64,000 nucleotides of DNA from Symbiodinium natans (taxonomy: Eukaryota; Sar; Dinophyceae; Suessiales; Symbiodiniaceae). The stretch spans positions 1,163,331 to 1,227,330 of the forward strand of contig CAJNDS010002357.1 in NCBI GenBank assembly GCA_905221605.1, given 5' to 3'. The position numbers and the translations under genes are program-made. The notes under the pieces were generated by a model that saw nothing but the letters and a program-made list of their open reading frames with translations, ran no database searches and was not told where the DNA came from. Shown here piece after piece: positions 32,986 to 43,694 of the stretch (position 1 is its first letter; each line of letters opens with the position of its first letter).

Positions 32986-34519
32986 CTTCTGAGGGGGTTG
33001 GAAGGAGTTCGCCCTGTTTTTGGGGGGCAGGACCCTGAACCGGGCCATTCCGAAGCTGAAGCTGTCGTTGGGCTTTTATGGCTTTTGGAAGGCCTCTGAA
33101 CTGGGGCCTTCAGAAATGAAGTTGAGAGTTAGGATTCCGACTTGCAGGGGGGTGGAAACGGTCGCTCCAAGGCAATGAAGGTCGCCCCGGCCTTGTTTCA
33201 AAGGCTGCCGGTTCCCGAACCCGACTCGAAGCAAGCAATTCTGAAGCTTTCTGAAGCTGAGGCTGCCTTTGGGGGCTTTATGGCCTCTCCAACACGCTCT
33301 CATCCCCCTACCCTGCAGACACCCTGGAGCACGCGACGTTCATTGCAGATCGAAGCCGGGGACGTTCAAAACCCCCGCATCTACCCACCATTCTCTCAGC
33401 TCTCCGAAGAGCGGGGGGATTGCTCTCCGAACCCTGCTCCCAGAATCAGCCGACTCTCAATCCCCGAGACTTCCAGAACTTCTCCCAAGCTTTTTTCCGA
33501 GCTGTGACACTTTCAGGCCGTTCCCGGAACGCTTCTTCTGACATGCATCTTAAAGGCTACTGAATTCGAGAAGTGAGTACAAGGAAAGTCATGCATGATA
33601 TTGCAAGGAATTTTTTTCATGAACACTACACAAAACCCTCTGTTCGCTTGAAGGCTCCTGCGGTAAGGGAAGTCAGGGTACCTTATGTCTCCTTTGAATT
33701 CCTACAAACCTCACACACCCTCTAATGAGAACAAATGAGAACCAAAGCTATTTCACTAGACATCCAGGCGTCAGGGGGGCTTGTCCAGCTCCCTGTGCTG
33801 CCGGTGCTCCCTTTGCTCGCTGTGCTCCCTGTGCTCCCTGTGCTCCCGGTGGCTGCGTCCTGCTTCCTGAATCGGCCACCTCTCATCCACCTCTCATCCC
33901 TGCGCCTCTCTATCTTTTCAAGAGTACATGAAGGGTGCATTTTGCCCCCAAGTCAGCTGCCCGACGCTTTCCCGCTCCGCCCTTCCCGCTCCCCCCCCCC
34001 CCTTCCTCCAAACCCCACCAATGCAGGATCAGAATCAACATTCACCGGAAGAAGAGATGGCCACGCGGCCACTCTCACAGTGTCTGGGCCCAGCCTACGA
34101 AACCCAGACCTTCCAGACCTCCGGTGTGCCGTTAAGCACCGTCGCAGGTCGAGCGAAATTGTCCTGGACCACCGTTCTACTGAAAATTTTAAGGAGAGCA
34201 TGGAAATCAGGAGAAAAGAGGATTTCCACGAAGGCAAGTGAAAAGAAAGAAAACACATGTAAAACTCAAAGATTTCCAGAGAAACTTGTGCTGATTACAT
34301 GTTATATGCACACAGATCACATCTATGAACCCCAGTCCTCCGGTGTGCCCTTCATTTAAGAACAACAGTCACAGGTCGAACGAAGCTTTCAGTTTCCAGA
34401 CTAGTAAAGCAAGCGCTGGCCTTGCCATGCCTTGCCTACGTGCAGTACCTCAAGGAAGCTGAATGGGTGGGAGTAAAAGTCCACTCCACCATGGCCGAAA
34501 GCGCCCTGGGTCCCCGGGC

Positions 34520-34609
34520 TGATACCGTTGTTATACAGGGCCACGCTCAGCTTCTCGAGCTGCGCGAGGCGGCCGAGGGCGCCGGCCACGTGCTGGCACC
34601 CTTCGTCGC
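34520..34609 (-). CDS. LRR exon n3
   Basis: Type n repeat with DEGC start, SVAL instead of SVNL, and variable core YNN followed by GI. Its donor reads ATCAGCCCGG, so the G|GC context is altered (A|GC). Confidence 0.74.
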
Positions 34610-36483
34610 CTTGGGAGGCGGTGGTAAGGTGAAGTCTTCCACTCAAGGCAGCGGAAGCCGCCCTGGTTGTGGGGGCGGAAGCTGGGAACTTCAGAACTCG
34701 AGTTGGGACCTCGGGAGCGCAGGCCTGCTGGGTAGCCAAATCCCAAACGCTGGGGCCCTCATCCGACACCCCAAACTCGAAGCAGGAGGCCAGAGGTCCA
34801 AGAACAAATAGTAACACCAAACGGAACGGAGGAGGAGATTGCATGGATGGAGCTGACCAAAACATTAACTGGATGAAGCAAAAGGAACGAAAGAGGATTA
34901 CATGGAGCCGGCCACTGAAACCATATCGGGTACAGCTGTCTGCAACGACTTGTGGTAAGCTCTTTGGTTTCCGACGGCGAGCCCGCTGACGCAGACTCCG
35001 AGTCATTACGCTGGAAGTTGAAACCTTCTAGATTCTAGAAGGGCTCAGCATAAAAGCTTTCACACCAAAAGCCCGGGCCTGTTCCATACCCTAGACTTTT
35101 GGTACGAGGCCCTCAGTAGCCTGGCTGGACACAAAGCGCTCCGAGTCCGGTTTTGGAAGGAGGTCGGCCTGTTTTGGGGGGCAGGATCCTGAACGGGGCC
35201 ATTCCGAAGCTGAAGCTGTCGTTGGGCTTTTGGAAGGCCTCTGTACTGGGGCCTTCAGAACTGAAGTTGAGAGTTTAGGATTCCGACTGGGGGGGGGGGG
35301 GGACCCGGATCCCGAACCCGACTCGAAGAAAGCAATTCTGAAGCTGAGGCTGCCTTTGGGGGCTTTATGACGTTCTCAAAATCCCCTACCCTGCATACAC
35401 CCTGGAGCATGCGACGTTGCAGATCTTCCTCTCCCTTTCTTTCCCTTCGACACTCGAAGCCGGGGACGTTCAACGTTCAAAGCCCCCGCCTCCGCCATGC
35501 TCTCAGCTCTCCGAAGAGCGGGGGATTGCTCTCCGGACCCTGCTCCCAGAATCAGCCGACTCTCAATCCCCCGAGGCTTCCAGAGCCTCTCCCAAGCTCT
35601 TTTTTGCGAGCTGTGACACTTTCAGGCCGTTCCCGGAACACTTTTTTCTGACATGCGTCTTAAAGGCTAAGTGAATACAAGGAAAGTCATGCATGATATT
35701 ACAAGGAACTTTTTGATGAACACTACACAAAATCCTATGTTCACTTGCAAGCTTCCGTGGTAAGGGAAGTCAGGGTATACCCGTACCTTATGTCTCCTTT
35801 GAATTCCTACAGAAGTGAAGAAACGTCTGAAGAAACGTCTCCCGCCAGGCCCGGTCGCGGTTTGATCTCAATAAATCCACTGTCACATCACGTCACAACT
35901 CTACAGAGACGCAACTTCTCTCCCGCTCTCTCACTGACACCAGCGTCCTTTTTTAAACTCAGTGTTTCAGGGTTTGGGCACTGTATAGAGGGCTTAGATG
36001 GGTCGCTAGGGGGTTTAGGCTTGAGATGAGAGCGCCGTGCGGCTTTTCAGCTGCGCCTTGTTTAGACTTTCGGGATGGAAGAATTCGGATGGGACTCGCT
36101 GAACGGCCCCCGGAGTTCAGTGTGACCATGTGTGACCGGTGAGTCTTTGTGCACGTTCCGCGCGCTCTCGTCGCTCGATTCCATTCACTTCGGTCCCGAG
36201 GGCAAGCCTTCAAATGACTAAGGACCGTGGACTGAACGGACAGCTACTGAAACTCCCGGGCCACGAAGAGTGAACATGAGCTCTTTTGCTCCCTTGTGTT
36301 TACGATGTTTCTTGCGTTCCCATCTGCTATGAACATGCTGAGGGGAAGAAAGCCCAAGATTTCATGCGACGGTCTACTAAAAAAAGTCAGCCATGCAGCA
36401 ATTCGGTGAAGGAACCTTGGGTGGGCAAAAAGACCCCCACCCCACCCCAGCCCGAAAAGCAAAAGCACTCCGAGTCCCCGGGC

Positions 36484-36573
36484 CGATGTTGTTGGCATAC
36501 AGGTCCAGGCTGAGCTCTCGGAGCTGCGTGAGCCGGCCCAGTGCGCTGGCCAGGTGCTCGGAGCCTTCCTTGC
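36484..36573 (-). CDS. LRR exon h3
   Basis: Type h repeat (KEGSEHLASALGRL scaffold as in h2) with variable core YAN, NI. The core equals that of h4 at 54,662-54,751, whereas the scaffold is closer to h2. Core and scaffold therefore have different relationships, as expected if short patches are exchanged (inference). Confidence 0.78.
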
Positions 36574-38052
36574 CTCGGTGGGAGGAAGTCTTCGGTCTCA
36601 AGATGTCTCAAGGCAGGTGGAGTTCAGGAATCCCGAACCCAACTCGTAGAAAGCCATTCTTAAGCTGAAGCTGCCCTTGGAGGCTATCTGGCAAGCCTGC
36701 CGAGACTTCGAGCTCTCAGCTCTCCGAAAAGGCGTGAGAACCAAAGCTGTTTGTAGACACCCAGGCGTCATGGGCCCTTGTCGGTTCTAGCTCCCTGTGC
36801 TCCCTGTGTTCCCTGTTTTCCCTGTGCTCCATGTGGTTGATTTAGGGGTGTGGGAAAGCTTATACGAACTGTACATGCCAGCGCATGCCCACTGAGTCAA
36901 TGAGAACCCCTTCCTTGCCTCGGTGGGAGGAGGAAGTCTTCGGTCTCAAGATGTTTCAAGGCAGTGGACTTCGCCCCCACTTCTTGGGGGCGCAGGATCC
37001 TGAACCCGACTCGACTGCCATTCTGAAGCTGAAGGCTGCCCTTGGGAGCCGACATTTCCGAGCGGTTCGCTGCAGATCCTACGCCCTGTCCCAAAACACA
37101 CTTGGAGCCAGGGACGTTCAAAACTGGACTTGGCCCTCGAACCGCGTCAAGCAGCCTTGCGCTTCGAGCTCTGAACTCTCCGACAAGAGCGGGGGATTGC
37201 TGTTCAAAGCCCGCTCTCCGAATCGGCCGCCTCTCGATCGTTTTTTTTGTCCGAGCTGCGACATGTTCTGGCCGTTCCCGGAACGCTTCTTCTCCAGCAT
37301 GCTTCAGTAAAGGCTCCTCAATTACAAACCTCACACACCCTGCAATGAGAACACATGAGAACCAAAGCTATTTTGTTGGACATCTAGGCGTCAGGGGGGC
37401 TTGCGATGCTCCCGGTGCTCCCTGTGCTCCCTGTGCTCCCGGTGGCTGCGTCCTGCTTCCTGAATCGGCCACCTCTCATCCCAGCGCCTCTGGAACTTCT
37501 CAAGAGTACATGAAAGGTGCCTTTTGCCCCCGAGTCAGCTGCCCGACCTTTTTCCCGATCGCCCCCCCCAAAATCCCAGGATCGGATTCAACACTCACCG
37601 GAGGAAAAGATGACCCCGCGGCTACTCTCACAGTGTCTGGGCCCCTTGACCATGCCCAGCCTACGAACAAAGGAAATCCAGACCTTCCAGACCTCCGGTG
37701 TGCCGTCGCAGGTCGAGCGAAACTTTCCTGGACCACATACTGAAAATTTTATGGGGAGCATGGAAATCAGGAGAAAAGAGGATTTCCACGAAGGCAAGTG
37801 AAAAACAACAACAAATACATGCAAAACTCAAAGGTTTCCAGAGAAACTGTTTATGAGCACATATTCATGTTTCCAGATCACATGTGTGAACCCCAGACCT
37901 CCTGTGTGCCCATGAATTTAAGAACAACAGGTCGTGCGAAGTTTTCAGTTTCGAGACTAGTAGAGCAAGCGTTGGCCTTGCCATGCCTTGCCTAGGTGGG
38001 TGGGAGCACAAGTCCACTCCACCATGGCCGAAAGCGCCCTGGGTCCCCGGGC

Positions 38053-38142
38053 CGATACTGTTACTTTTCAGGTTCACGCTCAGCTTCTCGAGCTGCACGA
38101 GGCGGCCGAGGGCGCCGGCCACGTGCTGGCAGCCGGTGTCGC
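38053..38142 (-). CDS. LRR exon n4
   Basis: Type n repeat, DTGC start, QLEKLSVNL, variable core KSN, SI. Identical in core to n5 (57,188-57,277). Confidence 0.78.
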
Positions 38143-38712
38143 CTTGGGAGGCGGTGGTAAGGTGAAGTCTTCCACTCAAGGCAGCGGAAGCCGCCCTGCT
38201 TGTGGGGGCGGAATCCTGAACACTGGAACAAAGCCAGTTGGAAGGCCCCCTAGGCTGGGAACTTCAGAACTCGAGTTGGGAATTCGGGAGCCCAGGCCTT
38301 CTTGGTAGCCAAATCCCAAATGCTGGAGCCCTTCTCCGACACCCCAAACTCGAAGCAGGAGGCCAAAGGTCCAAAAAACAGAATGGTAACACTAAACGGA
38401 ACGGAGGAGGAGATCACATGGATGGAGCTGACCAAATTGCATGGATGAAGCAAACGGAACGAAAGAGGATTACATGGAGCCGGCCACTGAAACAATATCG
38501 TCTGCAACGACTTGTGCTCACAGCTCTTTGGCTTCAAAAGCCGAACCCGCTGACGCCGACTCCGAGTGATTACGCTGGAAGTTGAAACCTTCTCGAAGCG
38601 TTCAGCATGGAAGCTTTCACACCAAAAAGCCCGGGCCTGTTCCATTCCCTGGACTTTTGGTACGAGGCCCTCAGTAGCCTGGCTGGACACAAAGCGCTCC
38701 GAGTCCCCGGGC

Positions 38713-38802
38713 CGACGTCGTTCCATGACAGCTCCAGGCTGAGCTCTCGGAGCTGCGTGAGGCGGCCCAGTTCGCCGGCCAAGCGCTCGCAGCCTTCCGT
38801 GC
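38713..38802 (-). CDS. LRR exon a3
   Basis: Type a repeat with LAGELGRL, SLEL and core SWN followed by DV. Identical in core to a4 (57,846-57,935). Confidence 0.78.
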
Positions 38803-40091
38803 CTTGCGAGGGGGTTGGAAGGAGTTCGGCTTGCTTTTGGGGGGCAGGATCCTGAACGGGGCCATTCCGAAGCTGAAGCTGTCGTTGGGCTTTTGGAAGG
38901 CCTCTGAACTGGGGCCTTCAGAAAGGGGACGGGGATCCCGAACCCGACTCGAAGAAAGCAATTCTGAAGCTTTCTGAAGCTGAGGCTGCCTTTGGTGGCT
39001 TTATGGCCTCTCCAACAGGTTCTAAAATCCCCCTACCCTGCAGACACCCTGGAGCACGCGACGTTCATTGCAGATCTTCCTCTCCCTTTGTTTCCCTTCG
39101 TCACTCGAAGCCGGGGACGTTCAAAACCCTCAACCGCCTCCACCACGCTCTCAGCTCTCCGAAGAGTGCGGGGATTGCTTTCCGAACCCTGCTCCCAGAA
39201 TCAGCCGACTCTCAATCCCCGAGACTTCCAGAACCTCTCCCCAGCTTTTTTCCGAGCTGTGACACTTTCAGGCCGTTCCCGGAACGCTTCTTCTGACATG
39301 CGTCTTTAAGGCCACTGAATTCGAGAAGTGAATACAAGGAAAGTCATGCATGATATTACAAGGAACTTTTTGATGAACACTACACAAAATCCTATGTTCA
39401 CTTGCAAGCTTCCGTGGTAAGGGAAGTCAGGGTATACCTGTACCTTATGTCTCCTTTGAACTCCTACAGAAGTGAAAGGCCCTGTACTTCAATAAATCCA
39501 CTGTCACATCATGTCACAACGTTAAGGAGACGCAACTTCTCCCCCGCTCTTTCACTGACACCTGCGCCCCTTTTTTAAACTTAGCATTTCAGAGTTTTGG
39601 GCGCCGCATAAAAGGCTCAGATGGGTCGAGGGGGTTAGGCTTGAAATGAGAACCCCGTGCGGCTTTTCAGCTGCGCCTTGCTTAGACTTTCGGGATGGAA
39701 GAACTCGGATGGGACTCGCTGAACGGCTCCCGGAGTTCAGCGTGACCATGTGTGACCGGTGAGTCTTTGTGCACGTTCCGCAGGCTCTCGTCGCTCGATT
39801 CCACTCACTTCGGGCAAGCCTTCAAATGACTAAGGACCGCGGACTGAACGGACAGCTACTGAAACTCCCGGGCCCCGAAGAGAGTGAAGATGAGCTCTTT
39901 TGCTCCCTTATGTTTACGATATTTTCTTGCGTTCACATCTGCTATGAACATGCTGAGGAGAAGAAAGCCAAAGATTTCATGCGGCCTTCGCTCATATTTC
40001 TCCCGTATTAAAAATCAATATGGTATTCCAAAAAACAAATCAGCTGTGCAGCAATTAGCTAAGGAACCTTGGTTGGGCAAAAAGATCCCCC

Positions 40092-40096
40092 ACCCC
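40092..40096. repeat. Putative target-site duplication ACCCC (left)
   Basis: ACCCC precedes the viral terminus AGTTAGCC. Its complement GGGGT precedes the other terminal-repeat copy at 54,792-54,796. The target is a CCCCA repeat inside the LRR intron, so the exact length of the duplication is ambiguous. Confidence 0.55.
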
Positions 40097-40451
40097 AGTT
40101 AGCCGACACCTTGCCCCAAAAATTTATGGAACCATTTCGCCAACTCGGCGCCCAAAATCCACGAAACCATATTCCCGAAATCCTTAGCCCAAAATCCAAG
40201 CCAAAAAATCCCGAAACCATATTCCCGAAATCCTTAGCCCAAAATCCCAAGTTATACCCGTAAGCCAAATATCAACCCGTAAATCCCAAGCCAAAAAATC
40301 CCCGTTATTCCTTAGCCCAAAATCCCAAGCCCAAAACCAAGAAAAAACACCTTCCCCCACAAATCCCCGTTATTCTTCAGCCCAAAAACCCAAGCCCAAA
40401 ACCCAAGAATAACAATATGCCTTATACTGGGGCAAGGTGCCTTTAATGAAA

Positions 40452-40479
40452 TTTAATATTATATTATAATAATATTAAA
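40452..40479 (-). terminator. AT-rich hairpin behind the terminal-repeat gene
   Basis: TTTAATATTAT and ATAATATTAAA form a perfect 11-bp stem with a 6-base loop, 13 bases beyond the stop of the gene at 40,492-40,806. Hairpins at 3' ends act as polyadenylation signals in mimivirus-type viruses. That role here is inferred. Confidence 0.6.
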
Positions 40480-40491
40480 CTACATTTTTAC

Positions 40492-40806
40492 TCACCAATT
40501 CAAGAAATGATATTCGTCCGCTATTTCTTCTATTTCGCGTTCGAGCCTAATTGTTTTGGCGTCCAATTTAAATAGGCGGTCACATCTTTCCGTCATATTC
40601 ATCTTGCCTCTTTTGCCTTTGCGTTTCTTTATCTCCATTATTTCATTTATGGTTTCATCATACTCTCTCATTTTGTCACATTTTTTACAACCGTTAAACA
40701 TGCTTACGTTTTCAATGATGTTATCTGGAAACATGTTAAATATTCTTCTAAGGTTCTCTTCGTGATACTTACATATAACGCAACATTCAAACTCGTCGTC
40801 ACTCAT
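40492..40806 (-). CDS. Small zinc-ribbon-like protein in terminal repeat
   Basis: 104 residues. Two CxxC pairs (C9-C12 and C40-C43) could bind zinc, followed by a lysine-rich helical region (residues about 50-100). I do not recognise a family. It lies wholly inside the terminal repeat and is duplicated at 55,190-55,504 with Val10 changed to Phe and otherwise the same protein. Both copies remain intact, which suggests either recent duplication or selection. There is no TCTA box upstream, so it would fall in the early class. Confidence 0.75.
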   Translation of the reverse strand: MSDDEFECCVICKYHEENLRRIFNMFPDNIIENVSMFNGCKKCDKMREYDETINEIMEIKKRKGKRGKMNMTERCDRLFKLDAKTIRLEREIEEIADEYHFLNW

Positions 40807-40901
40807 CCCTATATACTAATATACTAACGTGTTATACCTTTAAGCCGTTTTGTGCCATGATAAATACACGTTTAAAGGTATGTTATGTTATATCCTTAAT
40901 C

Positions 40902-41315
40902 ATGGGAAGTTATATATCCACCCGACAAACAACAACACAGCCTTTAATAAATCCTTCTGCTAAAATAAGAAATCCTAAACCTATACGTGTTCATCCCCTA
41001 TTCTCATTGGGCGAATGTATATTTACAATTGATAACCCCGAACTGTATAGAGACCACCCATGCAAAGTAATATTTAAATATATTGTATATGATGAAGTGT
41101 GTAAAGATATACGGAGTAAGGTCATAAAAAATATAATAACTGGATTATCGCATTATACCGAATGGTATTTAAGGACATACATACCCATCGAAAACGAAGA
41201 TGAAGATAATTGGTTTGTATTTAAAACCGCCCTCGGCGAACTTGAAGAACCAATCGCCATTTACAAATTAAATAAATTTTCATATCATATTCACATGCAA
41301 AATAGATTATCGTAG
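40902..41315 (+). CDS. Hypothetical viral protein, possible N-myristoylation
   Basis: 137 residues from the ATG at 40,902. The frame also has an ATG at 40,857, but the internal start gives MGSYIS, which fits the Met-Gly-x-x-x-Ser signal for N-myristoylation, so I prefer it. No family recognised. The gene is the first outside the left terminal repeat and converges with the gene at 41,354. Confidence 0.65.
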   Translation: MGSYISTRQTTTQPLINPSAKIRNPKPIRVHPLFSLGECIFTIDNPELYRDHPCKVIFKYIVYDEVCKDIRSKVIKNIITGLSHYTEWYLRTYIPIENEDEDNWFVFKTALGELEEPIAIYKLNKFSYHIHMQNRLS

Positions 41316-41354
41316 ATGAGTTTTAATATTATCAAGTAATATTAAATCACATCT
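41315..41354. terminator. Bidirectional hairpin between convergent genes
   Basis: TTTAATATTA-TCAAG-TAATATTAAA forms a perfect 10-bp stem (41,322-41,346). The outer arms AGATG and CATCT extend it into both stop codons. It fills the whole gap between two convergent genes, so one structure could end both transcripts. Confidence 0.65.
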
Positions 41355-41692
41355 CATTCCTCGCTTTTAGCGGGTGTTTTAAATTGATACTTTTCTTGTT
41401 CTTTGTTAAATTCAATATCGTAATATTTTAATGTGTCTTCCTTTGGGACTTTGATTTCGCCCTTATTCAGTCTTTCCATGTAAGTTTTCCTTTTCTTACT
41501 CCAATCGTTTTTATCGCCTTTATCAACTGGTGTTGTCGTTGTGCTTTTCTCATACGTGCTTGGTTTCTTAACATTATCCTTAACTAACTGTTGAACAATA
41601 CCTAAAATCTCACTAATTTTTAACTGTGTCATATTATGGTTTTCGATAACCATGTTATAAATCTCATCCATGCTCACCTTACCCTCTGTCAT
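41354..41692 (-). CDS. Hypothetical viral protein
   Basis: 112 residues, Lys/Glu-rich, predicted largely helical in the first 45 residues, then a Thr/Ser linker (STTTTP) and a charged C-terminus. No family recognised. Upstream on the same strand lie two further small genes (41,717 and 42,004), probably expressed together. Confidence 0.65.
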   Translation of the reverse strand: MTEGKVSMDEIYNMVIENHNMTQLKISEILGIVQQLVKDNVKKPSTYEKSTTTTPVDKGDKNDWSKKRKTYMERLNKGEIKVPKEDTLKYYDIEFNKEQEKYQFKTPAKSEE

Positions 41693-41716
41693 ATACGTTA
41701 TTACGTATTCTACCCT

Positions 41717-42019
41717 TTAAATGCGGATAATCTCCTCAATATCGGCATCGCTCAAAGGCTCTTTTACATGTTGAATACACCACCCTTTCGGTTTCAAATG
41801 CTCAATGATATATTTAATTTGTGCTTCGTTCTGCGGTTTTCTTAAGTCAATCTGTGCCCAAATGAATTTAAATGATTCGGGTTCATACTTTAATAATCTT
41901 TGTTCCCATCCTAAACTTGACCAACAATCTAAATCAGTCCCCGTAACATAATAGTCGCATTTTTCAGCCACTTTTGCTATTGAGATTTTGTTCTGGTAAA
42001 TGTTTAGAAGCTTTCCCAT
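41717..42019 (-). CDS. Hypothetical viral protein
   Basis: 100 residues with a compact alternating pattern and several aromatic residues (CWSSLGWEQRL, FKFIWAQIDL). Could be a small globular protein. No family recognised. Its start overlaps the end of the next upstream gene by 16 bases in a different frame, a typical compact viral arrangement. Confidence 0.65.
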   Translation of the reverse strand: MGKLLNIYQNKISIAKVAEKCDYYVTGTDLDCWSSLGWEQRLLKYEPESFKFIWAQIDLRKPQNEAQIKYIIEHLKPKGWCIQHVKEPLSDADIEEIIRI

Positions 42020-42195
42020 ATGAATAATATGTTAAATTTTTTCCGACACTTAACGCATGTTATACATTCTTTACCGTAACAACCAATAAAATAAGATTTG
42101 GGAACATAACGACGGCAGTATTTACAAAATCCGATGTCTTGATTGTAACCTTCGTTTGGTTTATTGGTTACTTTAAATTCTACTATATTATTCAT
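42004..42195 (-). CDS. Small zinc-finger protein
   Basis: 63 residues with six cysteines (C24, C27, C39, C44, C47, C50) in CxxC pairs separated by 11-16 residues, a zinc-ribbon arrangement. Likely nucleic-acid or protein binding. The upstream region is TAA/TTA-rich without a TCTA box. Confidence 0.65.
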   Translation of the reverse strand: MNNIVEFKVTNKPNEGYNQDIGFCKYCRRYVPKSYFIGCYGKECITCVKCRKKFNILFIWESF

Positions 42196-42466
42196 ATTAA
42201 TAATAATAACAGTTTATTATTATTAAACGCAATGGGGGATATGAGTTCCTCAACATTTAATCAAACTAATTAAACATCTGCTTATGAGATGCTATTGAAT
42301 GTTCCATCACTACTTCCCTTTCGTGAGCCCATCCAATGTGAGACATGGGCGCAATGGGACACTCTTCCAAAACAGCTTATTAGCCCTGTCATATTATAAT
42401 AAAAACAAGCCTTTAATACTTATCAAAATATTAAATAACGATATAATTTTCTATGTATTATTAATA

Positions 42467-43261
42467 ATGTCAAACATTCCAATAGTTAAGCCTGTCAATG
42501 TCAAAGAATACGAATTCAAACAATCTAAATATGAAGTAGCACCGAGACTACCTTTTAGTCAAATAATGACCGGTCCTTCTGGGAGCGGTAAGGGTATATT
42601 ATTACAGTCAATGATATTAGACATTTATAAGGACGTCTTCGCGAGAATATATGTATGGTCGCCTTCAATTAGTGTTGATGCTAATTGGCTTCCTGTTAAA
42701 AGATATATTCAAAACGAATTCAAGGTGGATTTAGAAAAAGCAAAGGTTTTCTTTGATGAATACAACCCATCGGAATTAGAGGAAGTTATACACAAACAAC
42801 ATAAAATTATAGAATATCAAAAGAAGAATAATCACAATAAATTACATTCGATATTAATTATCGTTGATGATTTCGCGGATTCAAAAGCTTTTTCGAGAAA
42901 CTCGCCTTTATTAAACCAATTATATGTAAGGGGACGACATAATGCAATTAACATTATTACATCCACACAAAAATTTAACGCTTTGTCTCCAATCATTCGC
43001 GTTAATAGTCGTCAGTTATTCTTCTTCAGATTAAGGAATTACAAAGAAATAGAAACAATGGTCGAAGAATTGAGTGCCGTCTTAGTTAAAAAATCTTCTG
43101 TAGCAGATACTAAAAATTTAGCAGAAGCGAAGAAACTATTTTTAGAGGTTTATAACATAGCTACAGAAGAACCGTATAGTTTTTTATTCATTAACTTGAT
43201 GAAAGCAGACGTAAATGATATGTTTTATAAAAGGTTTGATGCTAAATTAGTTATTGATTAA
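42467..43261 (+). CDS. Packaging ATPase (A32-like, FtsK-HerA)
   Basis: 264 residues from the ATG at 42,467. A longer in-frame start at 42,299 is unlikely because it would include intergenic sequence and the promoter box. Walker A is GPSGSGKG (36-43), Walker B ILIIVDDFAD (129-138) and an ITSTQKF motif (about 164-170) follows. An Arg-Gly-Arg (about 155-157) may be the arginine finger. Proteins of this family pump viral DNA into capsids in NCLDVs, virophages and Polinton-like viruses. The length is normal and the frame intact. A TCTA box lies 14-17 bases upstream, placing it with the capsid genes. Confidence 0.92.
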   Translation: MSNIPIVKPVNVKEYEFKQSKYEVAPRLPFSQIMTGPSGSGKGILLQSMILDIYKDVFARIYVWSPSISVDANWLPVKRYIQNEFKVDLEKAKVFFDEYNPSELEEVIHKQHKIIEYQKKNNHNKLHSILIIVDDFADSKAFSRNSPLLNQLYVRGRHNAINIITSTQKFNALSPIIRVNSRQLFFFRLRNYKEIETMVEELSAVLVKKSSVADTKNLAEAKKLFLEVYNIATEEPYSFLFINLMKADVNDMFYKRFDAKLVID

Positions 43262-43285
43262 TAATATTATTAATGAATAATATTA

Positions 43286-43504
43286 TTAAATAATTGAATA
43301 ATTGCAAAGATTGACCGGAGGCAAACGATAATATATTTTATCACCCTTCTTTTCCTTTACCTCTTTAATATCTTTTATTATTTCCTTTAATGCTTTAATC
43401 TGTAATTTATCAATATTACTTAAATCTAATTCCTCTTCGTTAATATTATTTATTTGATTAATACAATCGTTTTCATTATGACCTTTTGATATTCTACTAC
43501 CCAT
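43286..43504 (-). CDS. Hypothetical viral protein, possible N-myristoylation
   Basis: 72 residues beginning MGSRIS, again a good N-myristoylation signal, followed by an acidic Asn/Glu region and a lysine-rich helix (about 30-58). May be membrane-associated. No family recognised. It converges with the ATPase gene across a 25-bp AT-rich gap containing the palindrome AATAATATTATT. Confidence 0.6.
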   Translation of the reverse strand: MGSRISKGHNENDCINQINNINEEELDLSNIDKLQIKALKEIIKDIKEVKEKKGDKIYYRLPPVNLCNYSII

Positions 43505-43513
43505 ATATATTAT

Positions 43514-43689
43514 TTATATTATTCCTAATTCTTGCAATATTTCTTCTGTCTTAACTTTAATCTTTGCTATTTCTCTCCAATTATAAAAACTAAAATATTT
43601 TATTAATAATTCTTTTGTATATTTTTAGTTAAACTAAAAACTTGAATATTTATCTTCTTTTTAATTTTATCATCAAATAACTTAATCAT
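43514..43689 (-). pseudogene. Small viral gene broken by one-base shift
   Basis: The frame starts MIKLFDDKIKKK at 43,689 and stops after about 28 codons. A second frame continues without a gap (KELLIKYFSFYNWREIAKI) to a stop at 43,514. The shift sits in the A5 run near 43,625, where one extra A would restore continuity to about 58 residues. A TCTA box 11-14 bases upstream supports a real gene. Decay or a sequencing indel are both possible. Confidence 0.5.
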
Positions 43690-43694
43690 TTATA

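Larger units (their letters stand above)
26401..40096 (-). repeat. Tandem array of about 3.2-kb LRR units, left part
   Basis: The marker CTAGAAGGGCTCAGCAT recurs at about 26,737, 29,543, 32,784, 35,037 and (diverged) 38,592, so units run about 2.8, 3.2, 2.3 and 3.6 kb. Ordered landmarks within a unit on the + strand are: a-exon, AGTCATGCATGAT block, GACTTTCGGGATGGAAG block, h-exon, GCTCCCTGTGCTCCC block, AAGAAGAGATGGCCACGCGG block, n-exon, then the next unit. The first unit has lost its a-exon. The third (32.8-35.0) lacks everything from before the GACTTTCGG block through the h-exon. The fourth has a truncated a-exon near 35,140. The last is interrupted by the viral element at 40,097. Confidence 0.88.
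40097..40852 (+). repeat. Viral terminal repeat, left copy (about 756 bp)
   Basis: Starts AGTTAGCCGACACC. The outer about 340 bp consist of imperfect repeats of CCTTAGCCCAAAATCCCAAG. The inner part is AT-rich and contains a complete small gene. It matches 54,797-55,550 with a few substitutions and one rearranged patch near 40,160-40,245. Identity is clean to about 40,827 and patchy to 40,852. Confidence 0.9.

Noticed and set aside
40857-40901. Earlier start for the first viral gene
   Set aside because: The later ATG at 40,902 gives a myristoylation-type N-terminus. The earlier start remains possible.
42299-42466. Upstream extension of the packaging ATPase
   Set aside because: The in-frame extension contains the TCTA box and AT-rich promoter-like sequence and adds nothing resembling the family. 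The start at 42,467 fits the family length.
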